Origin: CAVORB01 sp963736235
Lineage (GTDB): Bacteria; Pseudomonadota; Gammaproteobacteria; Chromatiales; Chromatiaceae
NCBI GenBank assembly: GCA_963736235.1
Contig: CAVTOR010000031.1
Coordinates: forward strand, 682,001-746,000
Direction of reading: 5' to 3'
Length of the DNA stretch: 64,000 bases
The notes under the pieces were generated by a model that did not search any database, had not been told where the DNA came from, and saw nothing but the letters and a program-made list of their open reading frames with translations. A program made the translations under genes and the position numbers. Below are positions 7,715-16,772 of this stretch, piece by piece (within the stretch, counting starts at the first letter, position 1; every line of letters starts with the position of its first letter).

Positions 7715-8307
7715 TGTTCCGGCTCCAGTCGGCCGTCTTGGATGACCAGACTGCGCCCGCCCAGGCGCCGGCGCTGGTCGGGATCGTGGCTCACCCAGAG
7801 CACGGCAGCCTCCTGATCCGTGCGGTAGTGCTCGACGACCGCCTCCACCCGATCCCGGTTGGTCGGGTCCAGGTTCGCGGTTGCCTCGTCGAGCAGCAGG
7901 ACCTCGGGTCCGTTGGCGAGCAGCCGCGCCAGGGCCAGGCGTTGGCGCTCGCCTGTGGACAGGCGCGACACCGACCAGCCCATGACCTCGGGCTCGAAGC
8001 CCAGTGGTTCAACGAAGTCGGCGGCATCGGCGGCGAAGTGGTCGCCCACATCCTCTCCCCACCAGTGGGATTCGGCGGGCAGCAGGCCCACCCGGCGGCG
8101 CCACGCAGGCGCGGGCATCGAGGAGCGGGAAGCGCCATCGAGCCACGCCTCGCCGGGGTGCGGATCGAGGTCCGCGATCGCCCGCAGCAGCAGGCTCTTG
8201 CCGGAGCCGGAAGGTCCGGAGACGAATACCAGCTCACCCGGCGCCAGCTCAAGCTCCACCGGTTCGATCACCCTGGGCTGGATGCGGGACAGGCGCAGAC
8301 CCGCCAT
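7711..8307 (-). CDS. fetA: FetA-type ABC transporter ATP-binding protein
   Basis: A 198-residue ATPase that would energise the FetB permease. Walker A is SGPSGSGKS at about residues 30-38, the signature is RLSTGERQRLALARLL, Walker B is EVLLLDEATANLD, and the switch His is in WVSHD. I start it at the ATG at 8307, whose A is the last base of the upstream trmB stop (TGATG), indicating translational coupling. The open frame continuing upstream to 8922 is trmB read in pieces and not part of this protein. Short single-domain length is typical of FetA/YbbL. Confidence 0.9.
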   Translation of the reverse strand: MAGLRLSRIQPRVIEPVELELAPGELVFVSGPSGSGKSLLLRAIADLDPHPGEAWLDGASRSSMPAPAWRRRVGLLPAESHWWGEDVGDHFAADAADFVEPLGFEPEVMGWSVSRLSTGERQRLALARLLANGPEVLLLDEATANLDPTNRDRVEAVVEHYRTDQEAAVLWVSHDPDQRRRLGGRSLVIQDGRLEPEQ

Positions 8308-9017
8308 CAGATCGAGCCCTCGCGGCGTCTGAAGACCAGGTCCCGCACCGCGTGACCCAGGCGCTGACCGCGCAGCTCGAACTTGGTGAGCGGACGGTCC
8401 TCCGGACGGGGCGCGAAGGCGCCTGAACCGGCGGTGTTCTCGAACAGATCGCCCGCGCCGGACATGACCTCGAGCATCTGCTCCGCATAAGGCTCCCAGT
8501 CGGTGGCGGCATGGAACAGGCCCCCGGGGCGGACGACACGGGCCAGCAAGCCGCACGAATCCGGGGTTCAGGATGCGCCGCTTGTGGTGCTTGCGCTTCG
8601 GCCAGGGGTCCGGGAAGAAGAGGTACGACCCCTGCCAGGCTCGCCGCGGGCAGGGCCTGGCTCCAGCACCTCCACCGCGTCCTGCCGCAGTACACGGACG
8701 TTGGCGAGTCCACGTTCTCGAGCACCAGCAGCAAATGCCCGACGCCGGGGCGGTGGACCTCGATGCCGAGATAATTGCGCTCGGGGTGACGCTCGGCCAG
8801 GGTGGCCAGGGTCTCCCCATTGCCGAAGCCGATCTCCAGGTAGACCGGCTGGCCGTTGCCGAACAGCTCCGCCGGGTCCAGGACTGCTGCCGGGCTCCCA
8901 GTCGACGCCGAAACGCGGCCACAGCTCCCTGAAGGCGCGTTCCTGGGCGCCGGTGAGACGCCCCTCCCGCAGCACGAAGCTGCGGATGGGCCGGTGCTGG
9001 CGCTCGGGCTCGGACAC
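8307..9017 (-). CDS. trmB: tRNA (guanine-N7-)-methyltransferase (several frameshifts)
   Basis: TrmB makes m7G46 in tRNA. The protein is readable only by hopping frames: SEPERQHRPIRSFVLREGRL and AQERAFRELWPRFGVDW at the N-terminus, then the SAM-binding part around an ELFGNGQPVYLEIGFGNGE-like reading, then GLANVRVLRQDAVEVLE, then GSYLFFPDPWPKRKHHKRR with the family motif FPDPWPKxxHxKRR, then VVRPGGLFHAATDWEPYAEQ to the stop at 8307. At least three single-base shifts are needed, near 8560, 8650 and 8720-8890. The GTG at 9017 is a reasonable start. Because every conserved block survives, sequencing error is more likely than loss of this housekeeping gene. Confidence 0.82.
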
Positions 9018-9082
9018 GGAGATAGGGCCTGCGCGTCGGTCCGGACGGGGCGGCGCCAGGGCCGCGCCCGACGCGGTGCCGA

Positions 9083-9880
9083 TCAGAAGAACATGCCGTC
9101 CAGCGGCGAGGAGGCGGAGGCGAATCGCTTGGCGGGCATGCGTCCGGCGCGGAAGGCCTCTCGGCCGGCCTCGATTGCCTTGCGCATGGCGCTGGCCATC
9201 AGAACCGGATCCCTGGCGGCGGCGATGGCGGTGTTCATCAACACTCCATCGCAACCAAGCTCCATCGCGACGGCGGCATCCGAGGCGGTGCCCACGCCCG
9301 CGTCGACCAGGATCGGCACCTTGGCGTTCTCCACGATGGTGAGAATATTGAGCCGGTTGCGGATGCCGAGCCCGGACCCGATGGGGGCGGCCAGGGGCAT
9401 CACCGCGACGCAGCCGATCTCCTCCAGGCGCTTGGCGATGATGGGGTCGTCGTTGGTGTAGACCATGACGTCGAAGCCGTCCTGCACCAGCTCGTCCGCG
9501 GCCTCCAGGGTGGCGACCACGTCCGGGAACAGGGTCTTTTCGTCGCCCAGCACCTCGAGCTTGACCAGGTTGTGGCCGTCCAGCAGCTCGCGGGCGAGGC
9601 GGCAGGTGCGCACCGCGGTCTTGACGTCGTAACAGCCCGCGGTGTTGGGCAGGATGGTGTAGCGGTCCGGGGGCAGCACCTCCAGGATGTTGGGCTCGCC
9701 GGGGGTCTGGCCGATGTTGGTGCGGCGCACGGCGACGGTGACGATCTCCGCGCCGCTCGCCTCGATGGCGCGGCGGGTCTCGTCCAGGTCCTTGTATTTG
9801 CCGGTGCCGACGAGCAAGCGCGAGCTGTAATCGGTGCCGGCAATGCTGAAGGTGTCTGCTGCGGGAGTCTTGGTGGACAT
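9083..9880 (-). CDS. thiG: Thiazole synthase
   Basis: A 265-residue ThiG, which forms the thiazole phosphate of thiamine from deoxyxylulose phosphate, dehydroglycine and ThiS thiocarboxylate. The start is the ATG at 9880 (MSTKTPAADTFSIAG). Family blocks are SRLLVGTGKYKDLDETRRAI, VTVAVRRTNIG, ILPNTAGCYDVKTAVRTCRL, LVKLEVLGDEKTLFPD (the Lys forms the substrate Schiff base), MPLAAPIGSGLGIRN, ILVDAGVGTASDAA and GVLMNTAIAAA. It lies about 115 bases downstream of thiS on the same strand. I see no TPP riboswitch ahead of the pair. Confidence 0.96.
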   Translation of the reverse strand: MSTKTPAADTFSIAGTDYSSRLLVGTGKYKDLDETRRAIEASGAEIVTVAVRRTNIGQTPGEPNILEVLPPDRYTILPNTAGCYDVKTAVRTCRLARELLDGHNLVKLEVLGDEKTLFPDVVATLEAADELVQDGFDVMVYTNDDPIIAKRLEEIGCVAVMPLAAPIGSGLGIRNRLNILTIVENAKVPILVDAGVGTASDAAVAMELGCDGVLMNTAIAAARDPVLMASAMRKAIEAGREAFRAGRMPAKRFASASSPLDGMFF

Positions 9881-9996
9881 GGGCCTACTGCGTGATTCGG
9901 GATGAACGGGGAGACGGAAAGGATACCCCATTTGCGCCAAATGAGGCGTCACGGCTGTCCGCGCGCGGATCACCGGCCGCGAGCTCCGGCCGCCGG

Positions 9997-10197
9997 CTAA
10001 CCGCCGCCTACCGCGTGGATGATCTCCACCCGGTCCCCGGACTCCAGGCGGTGCGCCTCGAAACGGCTGCGGGGGACCAGCTCCTCGTTGACCTCCACCG
10101 CGAGACGTTGCCCGGCGAGGGCCAGCCGCTCGATGAGATCGGCCATGCTCGCGCCGTCCGGGAGCTCGGTCGAATTGCCGTTGACGATGATCTGCAT
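9997..10197 (-). CDS. thiS: Sulfur carrier protein ThiS
   Basis: A 66-residue ubiquitin-fold sulfur carrier for thiazole synthesis. It begins MQIIVNGNSTELPDGASMADL and ends with the required di-glycine tail (EIIHAVGGG), whose last Gly is adenylated and thiocarboxylated. Family features LAVEVNEELVPRSRF and GDRVEIIHAVGGG are clear. It is the first gene of thiS-thiG and is divergent from the acyl-CoA synthetase gene. Confidence 0.95.
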   Translation of the reverse strand: MQIIVNGNSTELPDGASMADLIERLALAGQRLAVEVNEELVPRSRFEAHRLESGDRVEIIHAVGGG

Positions 10198-10341
10198 GGT
10201 GACGGCGATACTGATGCGCTCGCAGGGTTCGATTTGTTCGGGATGAAAATTTTACACTAAACTCTCGCGCCGGTTGGTGAAAGGCACGGGAGGGGCGTCG
10301 GCGAGCGCCTTCCCGCCACGCACGAGAGAGAGGCATCACCC

Positions 10342-12164
10342 TTGACCCAGTGGTCGGAGGATCTCATCCCCCTGGAGGGAGCACGCACCCTGGATGGTCT
10401 GTTCGTCCAGCGCGTTCGCCGCTCGCCGGATCGCCCCGCCTATCGCAGCTTCGACCGCGCGGCGGGAGAATGGCGGGAGCTCAGCTGGGGCGACATGGCG
10501 CGGCGAGGTAGCCCGCTGGCGACAGGCCCTGTCCAAAGAAAGGCTACGGACCGGCGACCGGGTGGCCGTGCTGCTGCGCAACTGTCCCGAGTGGGTCATG
10601 TTCGACATCGCCGCCCTGTCCCTGGGTCTGGTGACCGTTCCCCTCTACACCGACGACCGCGCCGACAACGCCGCCTACATCCTGCAGGACGCGGCGGCCA
10701 AGGTGCTGCTGGTGCAGGACGCGGGGCGCTGGAAGCGGCTCACCGAGGCGGTAGGTCAATCCCCCTGTCCACGCCGCGTGGTGATCCTGGAGTCGGGCAA
10801 AGACACACGCCGGTTGGCCGGCGGGGACGAGCGCGTGATCGCCGCCGAGGACTGGCTACCCGCGACCGGTCCAGCGCTCACCCAGCGCGGCGCCGATCCC
10901 GACGGCCTGGCCACCATCGTCTACACCTCCGGCACTACCGGGCGTCCCAAGGGCGTGATGCTGAGCCACCGGAACATTCTCTCCAACGCCCACGCCTCGT
11001 TGACCATCATCGACTGCTACCGGGAGGACGTCTTCCTCTCCTTCCTGCCGCTATCCCACACCCTCGAGCGCACGGCGAGCTACTACCTGCCGATGATGGC
11101 GGGCGCCACCGTGGCCTACGCGCGCTCCGTCGGCCCAACTGGCGGAGGACCTGCAGACGGTGCGGCCCACCGTCATGATCGCGGTGCCGCGGGTGTTCGA
11201 GCGCGTATATCAACGCCTGCACGACCAGATCAAGGCCAGGCCAGCTCCCGTGCGGATGCTGTTCCGGCTCGCCGTGAAGGCCGGCTGGCGGCGCTTCGAG
11301 CACGACCAGGGCCGGTCCGGCTGGCACCCGCTCCTGCTGTTGTGGCCGATGCTGCGGCGCAAGGTGGCCGATCAGGTGCTGGCCAAGCTCGGCGGGCGCC
11401 TGCGCGCGACCATCAGCGGCGGCGCGCCGCTGCCCAAGGAGGTGGCGCGGCTCTTCATCGGCCTCGGGCTGCCTCTCCTGCAAGGCTACGGGCTCACGGA
11501 GACCAGCCCGGTAATCAGCGTCAACCCGCTGAAGGACAACGACCCCGAGAGCGTCGGCGTACCCCTGCGCGGAGTAGAGGTGCGCGTCGGCGACAACGAC
11601 GAGCTGCTGGCGCGGGGTCCCAACATCATGCTCGGCTACTGGAACAACCACGCGGCCACCGCCCAGATGATCGGCGCCGACGGCTGGCTGCACACCGGTG
11701 ACCAGGCGCGCCTGGCGAACGGCCACATCTACATCACCGGCCGAATCAAGGACATCCTGGTCCTCTCCAACGGCGAGAAGGTCCCGCCGGCGGACATGGA
11801 GATGGCGATCAGCCTCGACCCGGTGTTCGAGCAGGTCCTGGTGATCGGCGAGGGCCGTTCCTTCTTGAGCGCCCTGGTGGTGTTGAGCGCGGACCTGTGG
11901 ACCGGGCTTGCCCAGGAGTACGAGCTCGACCCCCATGACCCCGGGAGCCTGCAAGACCCTCGCCTGGTGAAGGACATGCTGCGGCGCATCCGCGACGCCC
12001 TGCGGGACTTCCCCGGCTATGCGAAAATCCGGCGCGCCACCCTGATGCTGGAGCCCTGGTCGGTGGACAACGGCCTGCTGACCCCGACCATGAAGATCAA
12101 GCGAGGCGAGGTGCTCAAGCGCCACCGCAGCCAGGTGGAGCGCATGTATGCCCTGGATGCCTGA
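10342..12164 (+). CDS. Long-chain acyl-CoA synthetase / AMP-dependent ligase (two frameshifts)
   Basis: An AMP-forming acyl-CoA synthetase of about 607 residues that activates fatty acids to CoA thioesters at the membrane. A TTG start at 10342 gives MTQWSEDLIPLEGARTLDGL. The frame shifts near 10505 and again near 11130. The conserved blocks are all present: the P-loop TIVYTSGTTGRPKGVMLSH, LSFLPLSHTLER, ISGGAPLPKEVARLF, LLQGYGLTETSPV, GWLHTGDQARL and ITGRIKDILVLSNGEKVPP. The sequence resembles the large FAA1/FadD15-type ligases more than E. coli FadD because of the VFERVYQRLHDQIK segment. It is divergent from thiS and followed by tRNA-Gly. Confidence 0.88.
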
Positions 12165-12169
12165 CCTGC

Positions 12170-12197
12170 TTGCGCCATCATCGGACCCTGCTACAAT
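12170..12197 (+). promoter_or_regulatory. Probable sigma70 promoter of tRNA-Gly
   Basis: TTGCGC (12170-12175), a 16-base spacer and TACAAT (12192-12197), with transcription expected to start about 5 bases before the mature tRNA. The -10 is strong and the -35 only partial. Confidence 0.55.
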
Positions 12198-12207
12198 CCT
12201 CAGCCAC

Positions 12208-12281
12208 GCGGGTGTAGTTCAATGGTAGAACAGGAGCTTCCCAAGCTTCTAACGTGGGTTCGATTCCCATCACCCGCTCCA
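12208..12281 (+). tRNA. tRNA-Gly (anticodon CCC)
   Basis: Complete cloverleaf. The acceptor GCGGGTG pairs with CACCCGC. The D arm contains GTTCAATGGTAGAAC, the anticodon arm is GGAGC-TTCCCAA-GCTTC with anticodon CCC, the T arm contains GGTTCGATTCC, the discriminator is T and the CCA end is encoded. It closely resembles the E. coli CCC isoacceptor. Confidence 0.96.
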
Positions 12282-12299
12282 TTTTCGGTGTGGTCCCAC

Positions 12300-13274
12300 G
12301 TGCCGACGCCCTTTTCCCTAATTCTTCTCTTCGCTCTGCTTCCCGCTACCGCCGTGGCCGAGGACGGCGGACTGCCCGACCCGCTGAGCCTGGAGCAGGC
12401 CCTCGATCTCGCCGGGCAAGCCCCGCGCGGCCGCGCCTCCGGCGCGCTGTCCGATCTTCTCCCGCGTCGCCTGCCCCTGTACCTCGACTGCCATCACCTG
12501 GCCTTCAGTCAGGCAGCCGCGGACGAGGGCCGGAGCCAGCCCCTGGAGGGCCTGATCGCCCCCCGCGACGCCCAGGGACTGGAGATCATGGCCCGGTTCT
12601 TCGACGTCCTGCTCGCGGACCTCGGCTTCGCCCGTTACAACGAGGCGATGGCGGTCGCCTACATCCAGTACGACCGCGCCAACGTGCGACGGGAGCTGGG
12701 CCAGTTTTCGGAGCTCCGCGTCGCCGAGTTGGAGGCCGTGTACCAGGACGTCCGCCGCAAGCGCGCCTCCAGCCAAATCGCTCAGCGGCTGACGCGATCC
12801 CTGCTGGCCCAGGCCGTAGACCGGCCCGACCAGTTGCCGCGGGATCTGAGTCAGCCGCGGTTGCCGCGGATCCCAGATCCACTGCCCGAGCCCGATGAAG
12901 CGGTCACCGCCGCGCTGGCGGACAACGGCCGCCTCGCCGAGCTCAAGCAAGGTGCCGATGAAGGCAATCTCAGCCTGCTGGATGCGGAGCTGCGCCAGCA
13001 GGCCCTGGAGCTGCTGCTGCGACTCGACGGGCTCACGGCCGCCGCGCAGCACGCGGACGTGGAGCTGACATTGAGCGATCTCAAACTGGACGAGAGCCGC
13101 ACCCTCTACGAGCAGGAGGTCAAGGCGGACCTCGGCTTCTCCATGAGCCGGCAAACCCGTGCTCGCCTCGAGCAGCAGCGAGTCGCCTTCTGCCGCGCCC
13201 TGACCTGGGCCGAGCTCAACGCCCTACAAGGCAAACCCCTGTGGCCTCAACCGGAAGCGGAAGCGAAACCATGA
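12300..13274 (+). CDS. TolC-like outer-membrane efflux family protein
   Basis: About 324 residues. I take the GTG at 12300 as start because it opens a signal peptide (PTPFSLILLFALLPATAVAED). A GTG at 12288 is the alternative, and no strong ribosome site is visible. The rest is mainly long helices: ARFFDVLLADLGFARYNEAM, AVAYIQYDRANVRRELGQFS, LRVAELEAVYQDVRRKR and ADNGRLAELKQGADEGNL. This is the helical pattern of TolC-type periplasmic tunnels, but the protein is shorter than TolC (about 470), so beta-barrel strands may be partly missing. The stop overlaps the next start (ATGA), pairing it with an HlyD-type adaptor. Confidence 0.72.
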   Translation: MPTPFSLILLFALLPATAVAEDGGLPDPLSLEQALDLAGQAPRGRASGALSDLLPRRLPLYLDCHHLAFSQAAADEGRSQPLEGLIAPRDAQGLEIMARFFDVLLADLGFARYNEAMAVAYIQYDRANVRRELGQFSELRVAELEAVYQDVRRKRASSQIAQRLTRSLLAQAVDRPDQLPRDLSQPRLPRIPDPLPEPDEAVTAALADNGRLAELKQGADEGNLSLLDAELRQQALELLLRLDGLTAAAQHADVELTLSDLKLDESRTLYEQEVKADLGFSMSRQTRARLEQQRVAFCRALTWAELNALQGKPLWPQPEAEAKP

Positions 13275-14086
13275 GCGTACCTGTCGCAGCGGCGCGAGGC
13301 GCGCGTCTCCCCTCCTCCCTCGCCGTCTGGGTTGCTGGCGCGCTGCTACTCGCGGGTGCCATGCCGGCGAACGCCGCGCTCCAGCTCAAGGGCTGGCTGG
13401 AATGGCTGCACCGGGTGGAGATGCGGGTGGTCGAGAACGGCGTGGTGGAAGAGGTCGCGGTCAATGCCGGCCAGCACGTCAAGCAGGGGGATCTCCTGCT
13501 GCGCATGGACCAGCGCGAGCCCAGGTCAGATCTGCTGGCGGCCCAGGCGAAGACCGCCCGGGCACGGATCGCCACCGAAAAGGCGCAACGCGAGCTCGAC
13601 CGCACTCAGGAGCTGTTCGAGCGCGGCCTCATCGCCCAGGAAGAGCTGAAGGACGCCGAGCTCGGACTGGCCGCGGCCCAGGCGGACGAGGAGTCGGCCA
13701 AGGCAGCGGAGGCCTTCGCGCAGGTAGCCCTGGAGCGCACGGAGCTGCGCGCGCCCTTCGACGGGATCGTGGTGTCGCGCAACGTGTGGAAGGGAGACGT
13801 GGTGTACAAGACCCTGCAGCAGGAGCCGTTGATCGTGGTGGCGCCGGACGGGGTGATGCTGGCCCGCGCCCTGGTCACCGCCGACGTGCTCAGGCGCTAT
13901 CGGCCCGGACAGGAGGCGCGGGTGAGCATCCTCGGTCAGCTGCGCGACGGGCGCATCCACAGCCACGGGGTCGAGCCCGTACGGGTGGAACTCCAGGGCG
14001 CCGTCTACTATCTCGACGTGATCTTCGACAAGCGCGCGGACGAGCTGCTGCGACCCTCGGAAACGGTCCAGATCCTGCTGCCCTGA
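13271..14086 (+). CDS. HlyD/RND-type periplasmic adaptor (membrane fusion protein)
   Basis: A 271-residue adaptor that would bridge an inner-membrane pump to the TolC-like partner. A hydrophobic N-terminus (LAVWVAGALLLAGAMPANA) is followed by a lipoyl-like half (GVVEEVAVNAGQHVKQGDLL), a helical hairpin (AKTARARIATEKAQRELDRT to SAKAAEAFAQVALERTELRA), and the second lipoyl half (APFDGIVVSRNVWKGDVV). A beta-barrel region ends at VQILLP. The ATG lies inside the stop of the upstream gene, so the two are translationally coupled. No pump subunit follows. The next genes are DUF2007 and asmA. Confidence 0.85.
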   Translation: MSVPVAAARGARLPSSLAVWVAGALLLAGAMPANAALQLKGWLEWLHRVEMRVVENGVVEEVAVNAGQHVKQGDLLLRMDQREPRSDLLAAQAKTARARIATEKAQRELDRTQELFERGLIAQEELKDAELGLAAAQADEESAKAAEAFAQVALERTELRAPFDGIVVSRNVWKGDVVYKTLQQEPLIVVAPDGVMLARALVTADVLRRYRPGQEARVSILGQLRDGRIHSHGVEPVRVELQGAVYYLDVIFDKRADELLRPSETVQILLP

Positions 14087-14115
14087 CCGGCCCTGCGCAG
14101 CCCCGCTACAAAAGC

Positions 14116-14424
14116 ATGCGCCGACTCTACCAGGCCCGGGACCGCATCGAGGCCCAGTTCCTGCGCGACTTTCTGGACGTGCACCTGGTCGATGCGACCG
14201 TGCTCGGCGACTACCTGTCGGGGGCCGCGGGGGAGCTGCCGCTCGACATCTATCCGGCGGTCTGGGTGGTGCACGACACGGACGTGCCCCGTGCGGAGGA
14301 ACTGCTGGCACGCTTCCTGGCGCAGCGCACCGAGACCGGACCGCCTTGGACCTGTAAAGACTGCGGCGAGACGGTGGAAGCGGGTTTCGAGCTATGCTGG
14401 AATTGCGGGCGACCCCGTGACTGA
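14116..14424 (+). CDS. DUF2007 domain protein with C-terminal zinc ribbon
   Basis: A 102-residue cytoplasmic protein. The N-terminal 70 residues (MRRLYQARDRIEAQFLRDFL, then DYLSGAAGELPLDIYPAVWV) match the DUF2007 signal-transducing domain fold, as in GlnB-like small sensors. The tail has CKDCGETVEAGFELCWNCG, two CxxC knuckles that should hold zinc. I use the ATG at 14116, about 30 bases after the adaptor stop. The open frame that continues further upstream is the antisense-free shadow of the adaptor gene. Function is unknown. Confidence 0.8.
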   Translation: MRRLYQARDRIEAQFLRDFLDVHLVDATVLGDYLSGAAGELPLDIYPAVWVVHDTDVPRAEELLARFLAQRTETGPPWTCKDCGETVEAGFELCWNCGRPRD

Positions 14425-14461
14425 CTGAGGTGAATGGCGCGACTGCGCTCGGAGCGATCCC

Positions 14462-16609
14462 TTGCCCAGAGCCTTGAAAATCCTGGCCGCGCTGCTGTCG
14501 CTCCTGTTGGCCGCGCTGCTACTGATCCCCTACCTGATCGACCCCGGCGACATCAAGGCGGAGATCGAGCGACGCATCTCCGCGGCCACGGGCCGCGAGC
14601 TGACCATCGCGGGCGACCTCTCGTGGTCGCTCTTTCCCTGGCCAGGGCTGGAGGTCACCGGGATCGCCCTCGCCAACGCGCCCGGCGTCGGACCCGAGCC
14701 CTTGGCCGAGATCGACCGCGCCCGGCTGCACGTGCGGCTCCTGGCGCTGGTCCGCGGGCAATTGGAGTTCGACGGGGTACGCATCGAGGGCGTGCGCCTC
14801 AACCTGATCCGCGACGGACAGGGGCTGGTGGTGGAAGAGCTGACGCTCACCACCGGTCCGGTGGTACCGGGTGAGCCGGTGGAGGTCGATCTCTCGGCGC
14901 GGATCAAGGGGTACGATACGGGGACCGAGGTGCCGGTTGTCGCGGCAGCCACATTGGCAGCAGACAGCACGCCTCGCCGCTTCCTGCTGGATCCGCTGAC
15001 CGTGCGCGTCGAAGCCCACCGGGTGACGGACGGAATCGAAGCCGAGGGGGATCTTTCGGCGCGCCTGGAGGGGAACCTGACCGCCGGGCGTTACCTCCTC
15101 GACGGCGTGGAGACGAGGTTCGGTCTGACCGGAGCCGCCCTGTCCGACGGCCGCGTGGCGGGTGAAGCAACCGCACGGATCGATCTCGACCTGGCGGCCC
15201 AGACCCTCGCCGTCACCGGGCTCGAGGTACGGTCCGGCACGCTGGTCATCGACGGCGAGGGTCAGGGTCGGGAATTACTCTCCAACCCCAGGGCCGAAGG
15301 TCGGTTAGCGGTGCGCGAACTGGATCTCCGCGCCTGGACGCGGCAGGCGGGACTTCCCCCGCTCCCGACTCCGGACCCGGCCGCCCTCACGCGTGCCGCG
15401 ATGCATGCCGTCTGGGGCCTCGAACCAGAGCGCGTCGTGCTTCAAGGCCTGGTCGTCTCGCTCGATCAGACTCGGATCGAAGGTCGGGCCACGATGCTGC
15501 GCACGAGCCCGCCGGGCTTCCGTTTCGACCTTACCGCCGACACACTGGATCTCGATCGCTATCTCGCGATGACCGCGGAGCGACCGAAGGCCGCAACCCC
15601 AGCCGTGAACACCGAGTCCACCGCACGGCAGGCCAGCCCGACACCCACGCCGCCAGCACCGCCGCGCGAGAAACCCAGCCCCGAGACTGCGCCGACCGAG
15701 GCCACGCCCGCACCCGATGCGCGGCCGGGTCCGTCATCACCTCCGCTGTTGAGTACGCTGGATGAGGACGGGCGCCTGCGCATCGGCGAGCTCCGGCTGG
15801 CGGGATTGGTCTTCGGCGATGCAGACCTCAACATCAAGGCCAAGGACGGCGCCATCTCCGTTGAGAACCAGATTCAAGGCTTTTATCAGGGTCGACTGAC
15901 GGGCCGCGTGGGACTGGATCTGCGCGGCGCGAAGCCCGGTATCAGCCTCAACCAACAGGGGGTCGGCGTCGAGGCGGTTGCGTTGATCGCCGCACTCACC
16001 GGCGAGGACAGGTTAAGCGGCCGCTCGGACTTCTCCGCGGACCTCAGCTCGAGCGGCTGGCAGGTCGACGAGCTCCGGCGGCGCCTGGCCGGAACGCTGG
16101 CCGTGCACGTCACTGGTGGGTCGGTGCAGGGGTTCAATCTGGAGCGAACGGTGCGTGAGGCGGAGGCGAGACTGAAGGGAAAGCCGCCGCCGACAAACCT
16201 GCCGCTACAGACCGACTTCTCCGAGCTAACGGCCAGCGGCGAAATAGCGAGCGGCGTTCTTAGCAACGAGGACCTGCGCGCGGCCTCGGATCACCTGCAC
16301 CTCACCGGCAAGGGCCGGGTCGACATCGGCAACCAGCGCTTCGACTATCGATTCGAGCCGGTCTTCGTCAAGCCGCCCCAGGGCCGGGGCATCAAGGAGC
16401 TGGAGGGTATCCCCATCCCCGTACACCTGACCGGGACCTTCCAGCAACCGAGCTGGCGGGTCGACATCGGCGCCGCGCTGCGCGAGGCGGGGAAGCGCGA
16501 GCTGCAAAAGCGGATCGACGAGGGCGGCGGCGACCTGCTCAAGCAGATCGAGGAACGCACCGGAATCAAGGGTATCGAGCAAGGGCTGCGCGGCCTGTTC
16601 GGACGCTGA
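14462..16609 (+). CDS. asmA: AsmA family protein
   Basis: A 715-residue inner-membrane-anchored periplasmic protein of the AsmA family, whose members are bridge-like lipid transport or outer-membrane assembly factors. It starts at a TTG (14462) with a single N-terminal membrane helix (LKILAALLSLLLAALLLIPY). Next comes the family opening LIDPGDIKAEIERRISAATG and LTIAGDLSWSLFPWPGLEVT. The middle has a Pro/Ala/Thr-rich linker around residues 375-425. The C-terminal domain (VGLDLRGAKPGISLNQQGVG, LAVHVTGGSVQGFNLERTVR) is the AsmA_2 region, ending near IEQGLRGLFGR. It precedes mutY, as in many gammaproteobacteria. Confidence 0.93.
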   Translation: MPRALKILAALLSLLLAALLLIPYLIDPGDIKAEIERRISAATGRELTIAGDLSWSLFPWPGLEVTGIALANAPGVGPEPLAEIDRARLHVRLLALVRGQLEFDGVRIEGVRLNLIRDGQGLVVEELTLTTGPVVPGEPVEVDLSARIKGYDTGTEVPVVAAATLAADSTPRRFLLDPLTVRVEAHRVTDGIEAEGDLSARLEGNLTAGRYLLDGVETRFGLTGAALSDGRVAGEATARIDLDLAAQTLAVTGLEVRSGTLVIDGEGQGRELLSNPRAEGRLAVRELDLRAWTRQAGLPPLPTPDPAALTRAAMHAVWGLEPERVVLQGLVVSLDQTRIEGRATMLRTSPPGFRFDLTADTLDLDRYLAMTAERPKAATPAVNTESTARQASPTPTPPAPPREKPSPETAPTEATPAPDARPGPSSPPLLSTLDEDGRLRIGELRLAGLVFGDADLNIKAKDGAISVENQIQGFYQGRLTGRVGLDLRGAKPGISLNQQGVGVEAVALIAALTGEDRLSGRSDFSADLSSSGWQVDELRRRLAGTLAVHVTGGSVQGFNLERTVREAEARLKGKPPPTNLPLQTDFSELTASGEIASGVLSNEDLRAASDHLHLTGKGRVDIGNQRFDYRFEPVFVKPPQGRGIKELEGIPIPVHLTGTFQQPSWRVDIGAALREAGKRELQKRIDEGGGDLLKQIEERTGIKGIEQGLRGLFGR

Positions 16610-16772
16610 CACGCAGGGCCGGTTCCACCAGCAAACCACCCGGATCCGTTGGATTCATAACACTGGTCGCTTGTGTTTCGCCTGCTGTTTGGGGCGTGCT
16701 CACGTCGGCGGGACCATACCCGGGAGCTCATCGATGACATCGAGGCCGCGGCAAGCACCTTCGGAAGGGGCG

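Noticed and set aside
7711..8922. 403-codon frame that would fuse FetA to an N-terminal extension
   Set aside because: The extension is trmB sequence read in mixed frames. FetA has its own ATG at 8307, coupled to the trmB stop.
9083..10339. 418-codon frame extending ThiG upstream
   Set aside because: The extension overlaps thiS in another frame, and ThiG family proteins start near the ATG at 9880.
10198..10341. TPP riboswitch upstream of thiS
   Set aside because: The leader is only about 60 bases and lacks the conserved THI-box CUGAGA core.
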